This document shows positions 32,316-41,954 of a stretch of DNA of 64,000 nt, piece after piece. Position 1 is the stretch's first letter, and each line of letters begins with the position of its first letter. The stretch is from Stagonosporopsis chrysanthemi. Taxonomy: Eukaryota; Ascomycota; Dothideomycetes; Pleosporales; Didymellaceae. Below the pieces are notes generated by a model. That model was not told the DNA's origin. It made no database searches and worked only from the letters and a program-made list of their open reading frames with translations. Position numbers and translations under genes: made by a program. Location: assembly GCA_022560025.1 (NCBI GenBank), contig JAFISE010000003.1, forward strand, positions 127,262 through 191,261, read 5' to 3'.

Positions 32316-32998
32316 GGAGGTCGACGGCGAGGAGGGATAGCTAGCGAGGGGGGCGCCGGGGTGAGGTATGGTGTGGTGGGGTGTGGTGAGGTGTGTCGAT
32401 CCCGCGCAGCGCGTCTGGTACTTATACCCCAGCCATCTTGTCGTGCAAGCGCGCTGCGTATCTGTCCGCGCACTCTCCCTCACCCGCGCCCTGCACCATA
32501 TCCGGCACGCTGGTCGCTACAGCCAGGCACGGGTAGATACAGTACAATACAAGTCGCTACCCCATTCGGTGGGAGCCCCGCCCCACTCTGCGGGCGCTAG
32601 TGTGCACACGCTGATAAGGCGGCGGCGGGCCACTCAGGTCCGAGGATCTGGGACGCCTGGTCGTATCGCGGAGTGCGGTGGCGGGTTGGGAGCGATGTGC
32701 TTAGCCGACTGTGGCGTTGGGGTTGGGGCCGCGGAAGGGGCGGTGGTAACCCCTTACCCGCAGGTCGATGCGAGGAGCTGGGTGAAAGAGAGAAGGGTGT
32801 GAAGGACTGTGGGCTGAGATGTGTGGGGGAGGGAGATGAGTGGGCGGGTCGAGATGAAGAGGGTTGATGGGTGGGTACGATTTCCTCCACTACACTCCAA
32901 CTCCAGCAGAGAGAGACCAGTTCGCGGCCCACAGGATCTGTGCATGTCCCACGAACTCCCTTCCCAGCTCTTCTGCGCCCGCATACCCACCACCCCAA
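32316..32998. other. intergenic between AAAP transporter and monooxygenase
   Basis: 683 bases, GC-rich, containing the AAAP promoter and the 3' flank of the monooxygenase. Frames here are low-complexity (Arg/Pro/Ser) and arise from base composition. No gene was recognised. Confidence 0.45.
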
Positions 32999-33611
32999 TC
33001 AACCTCCTCCCTCCCCCGTCCACGTCACCGCCCTCTGCACGTCCACCTCCATGTCGTGGAACCACAGCCACTCAAACCTCCCCCTCTGCAGCAGGGGCAG
33101 AATCCTCTGCATGTCTGCACCCGCCTCCTCGTGCTGGAACATGATCATCCGCCCCAGCTCGGCAGCCTGCTCGAGCTGCTTCTGCGCCCGTGGCCGCCTC
33201 ACCGCATCGTACGCACGCAGCGCCGAGCAGACAGAGGGTGGCGATGGTCTGGCACACGCAACCGCCGCAAGCACATTCGCCAGCACCACGGCGTCTTCGA
33301 CGCCCTGCGCGGCGCCCGCAGCCTGGAAGGGGAGAGAAGCGTGGGCGCTGTCGCCCAGGATGGCGACGCGGCCGCAGCAGTACGTTGCCGTCTGCGGGTG
33401 GTGGAAGAATCCCCATCTGATCGGTTTCGCCATTGCGAGGAGCGTGCGGAAACGGGCGTCGACACCGGGGCCGGCGAAGTCTGCCAGCATTTCGTTGTGG
33501 GAGACGAGTTCTGTGACGGCGTTAGGGAGGCGCCAGGGGGTTGAGGACGCGGCGCAGAGGAGGAAGTTGAATTCCTGCAAAGGGGGGGTCAGTGTGGGGG
33601 TCCGTTTCGCT

Positions 33612-33648
<37 letters not shown>

Positions 33649-33769
33649 TTGCCCGTTGGGGTGGGGGATGTGGCGGCGGGGCGCGTGGGGCCAAAGGAAA
33701 ATTTTCCTGTGTGGGTTNNNNNNNNNNGGGGGGGGAGTTCGCGTGGGGATCAGGCGGTATGTGGTGTTG

Positions 33770-33812
<43 letters not shown>

Positions 33813-34767
33813 AGGCAGAGTGGTGCACCTTGCCGCCTGAGATGCGGTATGTGACTGCGCTGCGCCTGTGGCCAAAGTAGAATTTTGCTACGTCTGTGAG
33901 GTCGCCGAGGATGGCTTCGGCTTCGTGCATGGGGATGACACCTCTGTAGCAGTATGAATCGGCGTAAACTGGGTCGACTTGTGAGGGATACGACGGCTTC
34001 AGTACGTGCTCTCGCACCGTGCTTCTGATTCCGTCGGCGCCAGCAAGGACACTTGCTTGGGCGACCTCGCCGTCAGCGAATCGGAGTACGACCTTGTCTG
34101 GGTGCTGTTCGATATCTGTCAGACGTTTGTTGAATCTTACGCTCTGCATTGGTATGAAACTGGTCATGATGTCGAGCAGTGCCTTTCGGTGGGCCTGGAA
34201 GATTTAGTCGATGTTGTAACATGCATGAAGACAAGATGGCGGCGGGCACGAACAGATTTCCGATTGAAGCTAGGATGACCCCAAGACGAGTTGCCGTACC
34301 ACGGTTGGTCTTTGCCTGAGTGCTGGTGAGCAAGAGGGTCGAACGTTGCATGTTGGAGGGCATGCACTACCCACCAAGACCCTCTTCAAGGAGCAAGCCC
34401 TCGAAGAAGACATGCTGGGCGTCAGCCGGCTTATTTCCGATGCAGATCTGCTCGTATCTAGGGCGGAAGCTGGGTTCGATGAGATCCATGGCCCGCAGGC
34501 CATTTGGGCCGAAGCCAATGCCGGCACTTGACGTTGATGGATCAGAGATGATGGCTACGGGTGGGGAGGAGAGAGAGCGAGGCAGCTCACCCCACAGCAG
34601 AGTACTCGGCGGCTTCTTCGTAGAGTGTGAAGGACACGCCTTTCTTGTGCAGGCCCATGGCCAGTGCGAGGCCTGCTATGCCTGCCCCTGGGCAAGTGTG
34701 AGCTGTGTTGGTGGGGGAGTGGTGCGTACGAACCTACTATGGCGACGTGGAAGTCGTCGGCGTGCAT
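32999..34767 (-). CDS. FAD-dependent monooxygenase, salicylate hydroxylase-like
   Basis: Exons 34767-34734, 34687-34591, 34526-34375, 34315-34254, 34194-33829 and 33574-32999 give 428 residues. Group A flavin monooxygenases of this kind hydroxylate aromatic acids with NAD(P)H and O2. Splicing restores the dinucleotide-binding GAGIAGLALAMGLHKKG at residue 12, then AGIGFGPNGLRAM, the mid-domain VLAGADGIRSTVR and the FAD-contact block GRVAILGDSAHASLPFQAAGAAQGVEDA. Exon 5 ends in YRISGGK and joins EFNFLLCAA, the normal family order, so coding sequence is intact although the intervening intron (33575-33828 as assembled) contains two long homopolymer tracts and a run of Ns. Two donors read GTTCGT. 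The C-terminus after RAVTWTGEGGG could be cut earlier by another intron. The substrate is unknown. Confidence 0.85.
33611..33811. other. assembly gap flanked by poly-G tracts
   Basis: Ten Ns stand at 33718-33727, with long runs of G on either side (from about 33611 and from about 33770 to 33811). The piece between the left run and the Ns (about 33645-33717) is a poor copy of 33826-33900: both contain CCTTGCC..., GATG.GG, and a GGCCAAAG..AATTTT stretch in the same order and spacing. It looks like low-quality sequence read through a homopolymer and left beside the true sequence. It lies inside an intron of the monooxygenase, so the true intron length is unknown. Confidence 0.85.
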
Positions 34768-35342
34768 GGTGCAGGCTTGGGAGTATTAGCACAATAGCTC
34801 CTGAAAGTCGCCAAGCAATAATAAGATCCTGGAGTGACGTGGTGTGCTCGCGGGACAGTGGCTTGAGGTCGAGTGAGATGGGATGGGGTTGAGGAGCACC
34901 TCGGCCGTTGGGAGGAGGCGTCCAATGGCAACTCCATCTGCCTCGTGCTGCTCGCCACAGCCGCGCCCGCTGCATGCTGCCGTCGACAGGGAAGATTGTG
35001 TGGTGGGATCAGTGTTGCACAGCTTCAAGACACGGGTTGCTTCCAGCGGTCGTGTCAGGGAGGGTGTGGTTCTGGCGCAGTTGCTCTATTAGACGACGTG
35101 GTTGTCAGATCACAGGCACAGACAAGAACAGGGCGAGCTGCTGCATGCAGCGTTGTTTGGATCGAGAATTCGAGATGCATTGACATGGTCAAGTATGAGA
35201 GCACGAGGCCAAGGCTGTCGGCTGTGGCTGTAGGCGGTACCTGAGATCTCTGCGTCATGGTGGGCGACGAAGGCGAGATGAGCTGGCGTTGACCGCCTTG
35301 CGCGGCGGCGACGGGCGTGCTTGACGGCTAGTCGTGCTGCAC

Positions 35343-35398
35343 CCCAGACGCCAGACGCCAGACGCCAGACGCCAGACGCCAGACCCCAGACCCCAGAC
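35343..35398. repeat. tandem heptamer (S)CCAGAC x8
   Basis: Eight adjacent 7-base units: CCCAGAC, five of GCCAGAC, then two of CCCAGAC. The array sits in the promoter/leader region about 210 bases before the MCH1-like start codon. Confidence 0.92.
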
Positions 35399-35479
35399 AC
35401 ACTGCCCTCACGTATCGCGCTCCCGCTCGCCGTCGCAGGGAGCACTCGGCCATCCGCCATGTCCATGTCGCTGTGAGCT

Positions 35480-35514
35480 GCCATCTGCCATCTGCCATCT
35501 GCCATCTGCAACCT
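35480..35514. repeat. tandem heptamer GCCATCT x4 plus degenerate unit
   Basis: Four perfect GCCATCT units followed by a GCAACCT variant. CTGCC-type and CGCCT pentamer repeats (35532-35570) follow directly, so the 130 bases before the MCH1-like ATG are almost all low-complexity. Confidence 0.9.
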
Positions 35515-35610
35515 GCAATCGCGCCCGTCACCTGCCCTGCCTGCCCTGCCCGCCTCGCCTCGCCTCGCCTCACACCTCGCGTCACACGACAGCCCCCCTC
35601 CCCCCGCGCC

Positions 35611-37425
35611 ATGCCGTCGCCGCCCTCGTCGCAGCGCAGCAGCGGCCACCGGGGCATCGACAAGCTCGACTTCCCCAGCGCCCGCCGCCCGCTGCTCGCC
35701 TCGTCGGACGCGTCCAGCACCGCCGCCAGCAACGACAACAGCTACGCCGGCAGCTTCTTCGAGCAGGTCGCCGAGGGCGTCATGGAGCGCGACCGCGCCC
35801 GTCTGCAGCGCCTCGCCGTGCGCTGGCTGAGCTTCGCCTGGGCCATTGTCAACTGCCTCTGCGCCGGCAGCATCACGGCCTACTCGCTGTACGCCCCGCT
35901 GTTCCAGCGCCGCCTGCACTATTCGCAGTTCCACGTCAACCTCGTCAGCATCGTCGCCGAGCTGGGCATGTACCTGCCCGTCCCGCTGTTTGGCTACCTG
36001 TGCGACCGCCTGGGGCCCGGCGCCCCCTCGGCCCTCTCGGGGGCCTTCTTCGGCGTCGGCTACCTGCTCGCCGCCTTTGCCTACCAGAGCGGCCCGCCGC
36101 CCGCTGCCGGCGGCCACGGCTGGCCCTTTGCCGTCATGGTGCTGGCCTTCTTCGCCGTGGGCATGGGCACCAGCTGCATGTACCTGTCCGCCGTGACGAC
36201 GTGCGCCAAGAACTTTGGCCGCGGCAACGCAAAGGGCATCGCCCTGGCCGTCCCCATCGCCGCCTTTGGCCTCAGCGGCATGTGGCAGAGCCAGGTCGCC
36301 GCCCACCTGCTGTGCGAGACGCGCCCGGACGGCTCGCGCGGCGACGTCGACGTCTTCCGCTTCTTCGTCTTCCTCGGCGCCCTGCTGCTCGCCGTTGGCC
36401 TCGTCGGCACCTTCGCCCTGCGCATCATCGACGAGGGCGAGCTGATCGACGACGCCGTCGACGAGCTCGAGCGCTCCGGCCTGCTCGCCCAGGACCACTT
36501 CTTCGCCGCCGCCGCCCACACCCACGGCTACGGCACCCTCCCGCCCCAGGACCTCTCCGACTCGACCTTTGACTTCCTGCAGTCCGAGGCCGCCGCCCTC
36601 AAGGCCCGCCACGAAGAAGAAGCCCGCAAGAAGACCTGGCTCCTCAACGAGGAGACCCGCCGCTACATCCTCGACCCCACCATGTGGTGGCTCGCCGCCG
36701 GCTTCTTCCTCGTCACTGGGCCCGGCGAGGCCTTCATCAACAACCTAGGCACCATCATCAACACCCTCACCCCGCCGCACGTCGACACCCAAACCACGCC
36801 CGCAACACACGTCTCCATCGTCGCCATCACCTCCACCCTCGCCCGCCTCCTCACCGGCACCCTCTCCGACATGCTCGCCCCAACCACCCCCTCGCACGCC
36901 CACCTCCAAGGCCCAGACAGCCTCGCAAACAGCGTCTCCTCCCTCCCCCCGCGTCCCCGCCACCGCTTCACAGTCTCCCGCATCACTTTCCTCCTCGCAT
37001 TCGCCTTCCTCCTCTCCCTGGGCCAACTCTTCCTCGCCTCCGGCCTGATCCAAAACCACCCCTCGCGCTTCGTCTTCGTCTCGGCCCTCATCGGCGCGGG
37101 CTACGGCGCCGTCTTCTCCCTGACCCCAATCGTCGTCAGCGTCGTCTGGGGCGTCGAGAACTTTGGCACAAACTGGGGCATCCTGGCCATGACCCCCGCC
37201 GCTGGCGCCTCCCTGTGGGGCGCCGTCTACGCCCTCGTCTACCAGCGCGGCGCAGATGCCATGGCCCTCGGCGAGCGCGACGACACCGATGTCCTGTGCT
37301 ATGGGCGCGCGTGCTACGCCCCGACGTTCTGGGCCATGGCTGTGTCCGTGTGGGTCGCCATGGGCCTGTGGGTTTTTGCGTGGAGGGGACCCGGCGGGTG
37401 GAAGAGCAGGGGCGTTGCTGTGTAG
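35611..37425 (+). CDS. MCH1: MFS transporter, MCH1-like
   Basis: A single exon of 604 residues. It belongs to the MCH1 branch of the major facilitator family (named after monocarboxylate permeases, though yeast Mch1 does not carry monocarboxylates). Hydrophobic segments fall into two groups of six; the order matches yeast Mch1: WLSFAWAIVNCLCAGSITAYSLYAPLFQ, a YSQFHVNLVSIVAELGMYLPVPLFGYLCDRLGP segment with motif A, a long central loop (about 275-345, charged), then GPGEAFINNLGTIINTL and VVSVVWGVENFGTNWGILAMTPAAG. The loop between helices 8 and 9 is longer than in yeast. I chose the ATG at 35611; in-frame sequence upstream is translated tandem repeat. The minus strand has a 500-codon open frame, a by-product of extreme GC-ending codon use. 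Substrate unknown. Confidence 0.9.
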   Translation: MPSPPSSQRSSGHRGIDKLDFPSARRPLLASSDASSTAASNDNSYAGSFFEQVAEGVMERDRARLQRLAVRWLSFAWAIVNCLCAGSITAYSLYAPLFQRRLHYSQFHVNLVSIVAELGMYLPVPLFGYLCDRLGPGAPSALSGAFFGVGYLLAAFAYQSGPPPAAGGHGWPFAVMVLAFFAVGMGTSCMYLSAVTTCAKNFGRGNAKGIALAVPIAAFGLSGMWQSQVAAHLLCETRPDGSRGDVDVFRFFVFLGALLLAVGLVGTFALRIIDEGELIDDAVDELERSGLLAQDHFFAAAAHTHGYGTLPPQDLSDSTFDFLQSEAAALKARHEEEARKKTWLLNEETRRYILDPTMWWLAAGFFLVTGPGEAFINNLGTIINTLTPPHVDTQTTPATHVSIVAITSTLARLLTGTLSDMLAPTTPSHAHLQGPDSLANSVSSLPPRPRHRFTVSRITFLLAFAFLLSLGQLFLASGLIQNHPSRFVFVSALIGAGYGAVFSLTPIVVSVVWGVENFGTNWGILAMTPAAGASLWGAVYALVYQRGADAMALGERDDTDVLCYGRACYAPTFWAMAVSVWVAMGLWVFAWRGPGGWKSRGVAV

Positions 37426-37866
37426 AATGACGTCCCTTACTTCTTGGATCATCTTTTCTTTTTTTTTCTTTTTTTTTCTTTTTTTTTTGCTGACGGTTGC
37501 TGTTGGTCTTGAGCCTGCATTTGCTGCGTCCTGCTTATTGATCGGCATTCGTATTCGTATTCACATTCGCATCTGCATTGAAAGTCTGCATAGAGGTCAA
37601 TTTTTTCGCATGAATTCTTGGTGTTTTTTTATTGGGGACGGGATTGCGTGCGCATGCGGCGTTCAAGGCATGTACTGTATCTCTGTGTTTATAGAAAGCG
37701 TGCATTCAGAACGAGTCGTCTACATGCGTATGCATCAGCGCTGCTTTGCAATGCTACCTGCGTCTGTAACTGCGTATCGTTTCGTGACGGGTATCTATCT
37801 TTTCCTCCGTCCGCACCCCGCGTCTCACCTCATGCACGTCCAAACGTATCGACAAACCCCAGACCC
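37426..37866. other. intergenic with T-rich tract
   Basis: 441 bases between two convergent genes. At 37453-37488 a nearly pure T run is interrupted by single Cs about every 10 bases. No gene was recognised. Confidence 0.6.
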
Positions 37867-39915
37867 CTAGCCCTTCATCGCCTCAATCAGCCCCCCAATC
37901 TCGCTCCGCGCCTCCTCACACCCCATCCGCTGCTGCTCATCCGCCAACACCATCGCCCCCACAAGCTGCCTCACCTTCTCCCCGTGCGGCCCCATCTTCT
38001 GCGCAAACCCCTCCGGAAACTCGCCCTTCTTGAGCCGCCCCAGCGTCTCACTGCGCTCCATGCGCGTGCCAAACCGCCACAGCATCTCCACCGCGATGAC
38101 TCCCAGCGCGAAAACATCCAGCTTATCGCTGTTGCGCGAGCGCGTGTCCGGGCGGTACAACTGCGTGCCCACGGGCTTGGCGTTGGGGGTGGGTGGCTCG
38201 CCGCTGTGGCATGGGTCGTCGAGCGCGGCTACGAGGCCAAAGTCGCCGATGCGGGGAACCACGTACACGCGCTCGCGCTTGGAACAGGGTGTGCAGGACG
38301 AGAGGTCCACGGCGCCGTAGGGGGGGCGGCGGCCGGTTGCGAGCGCGAGGAAGATGTTGGCGGGCTTGAGGTCGCGGTGCACGACGCCTTGGCTGTGGAG
38401 ATATTCGACGCCCGAGAGGATGTTGCTGAGGAGCTCGAGGGAGACGCACGGGTGGAAGCAGTGCGTGAGGTCTGGTTTGCTGGAGAAGGATGTCCGGTCC
38501 GGCGATAGGAAGGCCGCGAGGTTGGATTCGTAGAGAGACATCTGCACGTTGAGGGTCAACACCGGGCCTGTGGTGCGCGTCCTGATGAGGGGGCCAGCGG
38601 GCATGTCGCTATGGGAGATCATGCTGTCGGACATGTCGGTGGTGAGGTCGTGCGAGAAGGGCATGTGACGGCGCTGGACCATTTCCACCTCCTCGTCGGC
38701 AAACTCCTCAGAGACGTCCTCCACCGCGCTCATAAGTGATTTGGTGGAAGAGATAGTAGCAATGGTAGCTTGACTGGCTTGGCTAGTACGTCGATTTCTT
38801 CGTCTAGCTCTCAGCTTGTCGTGCAGAGAAAGATTATCTGTGTAACTTCTCGAGTCTTCTGCTTCCCCTGTATTGCTGGCCTCGAAAAGAATGTCCGCTC
38901 CAGAATCTGCAGAAGGCTCTCCAAACTGAATACTATTAAGCTCAGCCTGGAGATGGCCAATATCGGATGGACTGGACGAGAGATTTGTCTTTTCCTCTAG
39001 GAGCCTATTGTTAGGCAAGTACGTCGCTGTCGGCATGGGCGGCGCATCCGCTGGTGCCGTCGCAAACTCTAGCCACGCATTGTGGTAGCGGACAATGTTT
39101 GTGTGGTCGAATTTGGCCAAAGACCGCACTTCCTCCAGCATGCTGTTCAATGCTTCCGGGCCATGTTGTTGGACTTTCTCGAGCTTAGCAGCTGGCACTG
39201 CTATTCTTTTGACTGCATAGAAAGAGCCATCAAGCTTGTGTTTGACTTTAAAAACTTTGCCGTAGCCACCTTTGCCGACAACCTCGAGCTCTGAGAAGTC
39301 TCGCGCGTAGCGGTCGTTTTGCAGGTCAGGATATCCGCGCAGCCACGGATCTGGCATCGTGGGCAGATCCGCTAGCGAATTGAATCCAGTGAGCGGCGGC
39401 TGAGAAGTTGGCGCAGCATTTCCATTCCTGTGGCGCATGATCAAGGCGTGTGTGTCAGGCGCTGCTGCGATTGTGTTCAGGTGCGCACTTGTGGTTTGAT
39501 TGATGCCATCCTGCATTGTAGTACGCAAGGCACGAAACTCGTCGCTGGCATACTTTCCATCAATGCCTTCTGGTAGTTGACGAGCCATCCGCTGATATGC
39601 TTCGTGGCCCTGCCTCCGCGCCTCTGGATCACTAGGATCAACAGCCAATCGAGCTGCTGCTGCAGTGACCGCGTTTTGCTCGAGCATAGCATGAAAGCCG
39701 AGGGCTTGGATGTCTTGTGTCGAGAACCCTCTCATGTCTGCAAGAGATGGTCGTTGCGTGTTGGCAGGTACCTCAGATGTGCTGGACTCCAGGGTGTTGA
39801 CGCGGGTGACCAGGCTATCCTGCTGCGGCATTCTCACCTCGTCATCTTCAGTCTGATCATAAGATGCCTCAGACGAGGATGACGATGAGTCTCCTGGTCT
39901 ACGGAACATGGACAT
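37867..39915 (-). CDS. eIF2-alpha kinase, HRI-like
   Basis: A single exon of 682 residues. Kinases of this group phosphorylate eIF2-alpha under stress and reduce translation initiation. An N-terminal regulatory region of 200 residues precedes the catalytic domain: GKGGYGKV (215-221), YAVKRI with Lys236, then the split typical of eIF2-alpha kinases, an acidic/Ser-rich insert of about 160 residues (290-450) inside the N-lobe. HRDLKPAN (513-520) and DFG (558-560) are intact. The RYHNAWLE block after the helix C region is characteristic of PEK/HRI/GCN2 kinases. No histidyl-tRNA synthetase or lumenal domain is present, which leaves HRI (S. pombe Hri1/Hri2) as the best match. The usual APE of the activation segment reads PDT. 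Divergent from the unknown gene at 40482. Confidence 0.88.
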   Translation of the reverse strand: MSMFRRPGDSSSSSSEASYDQTEDDEVRMPQQDSLVTRVNTLESSTSEVPANTQRPSLADMRGFSTQDIQALGFHAMLEQNAVTAAAARLAVDPSDPEARRQGHEAYQRMARQLPEGIDGKYASDEFRALRTTMQDGINQTTSAHLNTIAAAPDTHALIMRHRNGNAAPTSQPPLTGFNSLADLPTMPDPWLRGYPDLQNDRYARDFSELEVVGKGGYGKVFKVKHKLDGSFYAVKRIAVPAAKLEKVQQHGPEALNSMLEEVRSLAKFDHTNIVRYHNAWLEFATAPADAPPMPTATYLPNNRLLEEKTNLSSSPSDIGHLQAELNSIQFGEPSADSGADILFEASNTGEAEDSRSYTDNLSLHDKLRARRRNRRTSQASQATIATISSTKSLMSAVEDVSEEFADEEVEMVQRRHMPFSHDLTTDMSDSMISHSDMPAGPLIRTRTTGPVLTLNVQMSLYESNLAAFLSPDRTSFSSKPDLTHCFHPCVSLELLSNILSGVEYLHSQGVVHRDLKPANIFLALATGRRPPYGAVDLSSCTPCSKRERVYVVPRIGDFGLVAALDDPCHSGEPPTPNAKPVGTQLYRPDTRSRNSDKLDVFALGVIAVEMLWRFGTRMERSETLGRLKKGEFPEGFAQKMGPHGEKVRQLVGAMVLADEQQRMGCEEARSEIGGLIEAMKG

Positions 39916-40481
39916 GACGAGGGTGAAGGCTGGCGACTAGACGGGGAGGTGCGTTGGACGACGTCGTCTGTAGCTGGCTAGTTCCAATTGACGTCAAAGC
40001 TTCAGATAACAGAAATCAACGCAGTGGAGTCTGGTTGGGTGCAGTCAGGTGGTTCGGTCATGTGAAGTGCTGATTGTTGATGTTGATATGTGTCCCTCAT
40101 TCGGTTGTTGTGACAGAGAGAACCTGCTCGATATCGCGGCCAGATGAGGAAGGGACCTCCATCTGTGAAGGCCCCTTTGACTCCTTTAGAGATTCATGGT
40201 TGGAAAGTCTCAGAATACAATGGAAAAGGAACGTGGCTCTTTCGGACTTCGAGATGCGCCGGAAGGGCGCGCAGCAGTGTTCGTCTGGAGTGACGTGGTT
40301 TAGCGAAGAGCCTAGAAGTGGGGCAGAGGCTCCCCTGCATTCACTTCGCGTGCACGTGCGCGACGCGTCCGGTTACAGTAACACACGACACGTCAATGTA
40401 TGATTCTCTCCAGCCTCAGACATGCTTTGTGGGGAGAATCTCTTAACGCCTCGCTGATGTGTCCCGCCGAAAGCCATCACG
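39916..40481. promoter_or_regulatory. divergent promoter region, HRI-like kinase / unknown gene
   Basis: 566 bases between opposite start codons, with no coding signal. CACGTGCGCGACGCGT at 40353-40368 has an E-box-like CACGTG; its function is unknown. Confidence 0.4.
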
Positions 40482-41669
40482 ATGCCGCGACAGCTGCCTT
40501 GGAAGACTGGTGGCGGAGGAAGTCGCACGCAAACTATCAAACCGTCTATCCGCACACAGAAGTCGACAAAGATTCCCGATAACATCGACGATGATCTTCT
40601 CAACCACGCATCTCTCCCTAGTGATAGCAAGGGCAAAGGAAAAGCAAGGGCCTCCTCAGACTCTGATGATCTGCTGCCCGAACCCTCAGCATCACGCATC
40701 AAAAGAACGGGAAACACTCTTTCGGAGCCACGAGCAGCGTCTTCTTCGCCACCACCTCTAGCATATGATACATTACCCAACGAGCCAATGCAAAGAGGTG
40801 TCTCAAAATTCGATCTCCGTGACGATGAATGGATGATGGTCGAAGACGAGTTTCTTGAAACTGCAAAACTATTCACACGGCACTTGCACATCGCCGAATA
40901 CGACCGGCTGAAAGAGACCATCGAGGCAAAAAAGAAAGAAGTCGAGATAGCAAGACCTGTTGTTGCAGGTGCGAAGCGCTCTGTTGAAGGTGAGATGAGG
41001 GAGAGAGCCAAGGCGCAGGAGAACCGGCAGAAGAAGGCCATTCGGGACGTATTTGCTTCGCTGAGCGATGAGAATGAGGAGAAGGACGCCCGCGTTCGAT
41101 CAAGCAAGCCTTCTTCGACCTCAAAACCTCGACCGCCTACCAGAATGTCCCACAATACGGACAGTGATGACCTGGACGCTCCGCGCGCACCAACCGCTAA
41201 GCGTTCCGCACCTGCATCAACAACACTGCCGAAGCCGCAACCTCCTGCTCCAACTGTCTCTAGACCTGCACCGCCATCCTTCGCCAAGCCCGCTCTCCCT
41301 GTCCCAGCACCGGCCGCACGACCACGCTCTCGTGCCGCGAGAATGACGCCCTTCGAGATGCTCGACGATTACACCCCGCCACCAACCACTACGAGAATAC
41401 CACCAACCCCGCCTCCCCGTGGCCATCCCCGCTCGCAAACAACATCCACGCACTCCTCGCCCCAGCCCTCACAGACCGCGAGAGGCAGTCAACTGCGACG
41501 GTCCATTGATTTCTTGGATGACTTAGGGTCGGCGAGCAATAGTAACGGCGTGAGTAAGGAGGTCGCAGCACGCATTGCGAAGAGGAAGGCCGATCGCGCG
41601 AGGGAGGACGAGGGAAAGGGGAAGAAGAGGGCTGCGCGAATTGACGATATCCCAACGTTTCTGTTTTGA
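40482..41669 (+). CDS. conserved-looking fungal protein of unknown function
   Basis: A single exon of 395 residues that I do not recognise. The first 100 and last 230 residues are low-complexity (Ser/Pro/Thr, Arg/Lys) and probably disordered. The only ordered part is a helical block at about 108-190: KFDLRDDEWMMVEDEFLETAKLF, followed by a charged helix with repeated Lys/Arg/Glu. A short block TPFEMLDDYTPP (about 288) and a terminal DDIPTFLF motif look like linear interaction motifs. The basic C-terminus with KGKKRAAR suggests a nuclear protein, by inference only. The coding call rests on frame length, the divergent partner and the structured block. Confidence 0.75.
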   Translation: MPRQLPWKTGGGGSRTQTIKPSIRTQKSTKIPDNIDDDLLNHASLPSDSKGKGKARASSDSDDLLPEPSASRIKRTGNTLSEPRAASSSPPPLAYDTLPNEPMQRGVSKFDLRDDEWMMVEDEFLETAKLFTRHLHIAEYDRLKETIEAKKKEVEIARPVVAGAKRSVEGEMRERAKAQENRQKKAIRDVFASLSDENEEKDARVRSSKPSSTSKPRPPTRMSHNTDSDDLDAPRAPTAKRSAPASTTLPKPQPPAPTVSRPAPPSFAKPALPVPAPAARPRSRAARMTPFEMLDDYTPPPTTTRIPPTPPPRGHPRSQTTSTHSSPQPSQTARGSQLRRSIDFLDDLGSASNSNGVSKEVAARIAKRKADRAREDEGKGKKRAARIDDIPTFLF

Positions 41670-41954
41670 GATGGTCGTACTTGTTTCTAAATGGCGTTTG
41701 AGCCGGCGTTGGGGCATGATACCCTGGGTTTGCTTTTGTGGGGTTGAGATCAAAGAGTCACTAATGCGAGGTCTTGTGCATTCGCACATGTGCGTGCTTC
41801 TTCCTCTATGTGCATGTGTACAAGCATTTAAAGTCGGAGTATATGCATTTAATCATTTCTGGGGACTGTGAAGAGCCATCCGAATGTAGCAGCCTACATT
41901 GCAAAAAATGCACAAAACACGCCCTCTGCGTTTGCAACAGGTTCGCCTCAGACG

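Larger units (their letters stand above)
34768..35610. other. intergenic, monooxygenase and MCH1-like promoters
   Basis: 843 bases between divergent start codons (34767 minus, 35611 plus). The right half is mostly tandem repeats, given separately. The left half shows no convincing gene. Confidence 0.45.

Noticed and set aside
32871..33854. 327-codon plus-strand frame crossing the N-run
   Set aside because: Translates poly-G and gap sequence into poly-Gly and X; an artefact of the assembly defect.
35110..36612. 500-codon open frame on the minus strand opposite the MCH1-like gene
   Set aside because: Its product is Gly/Ala/Glu/Val low-complexity, the mirror of strongly GC-ending codons on the plus strand, which encodes a clear transporter.
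40373..41287. 304-codon minus-strand frame opposite the unknown gene at 40482
   Set aside because: Ser/Phe/Cys-rich mirror of a charged, Ser/Pro-rich coding strand; the plus-strand frame has the better start, length and ordered block.
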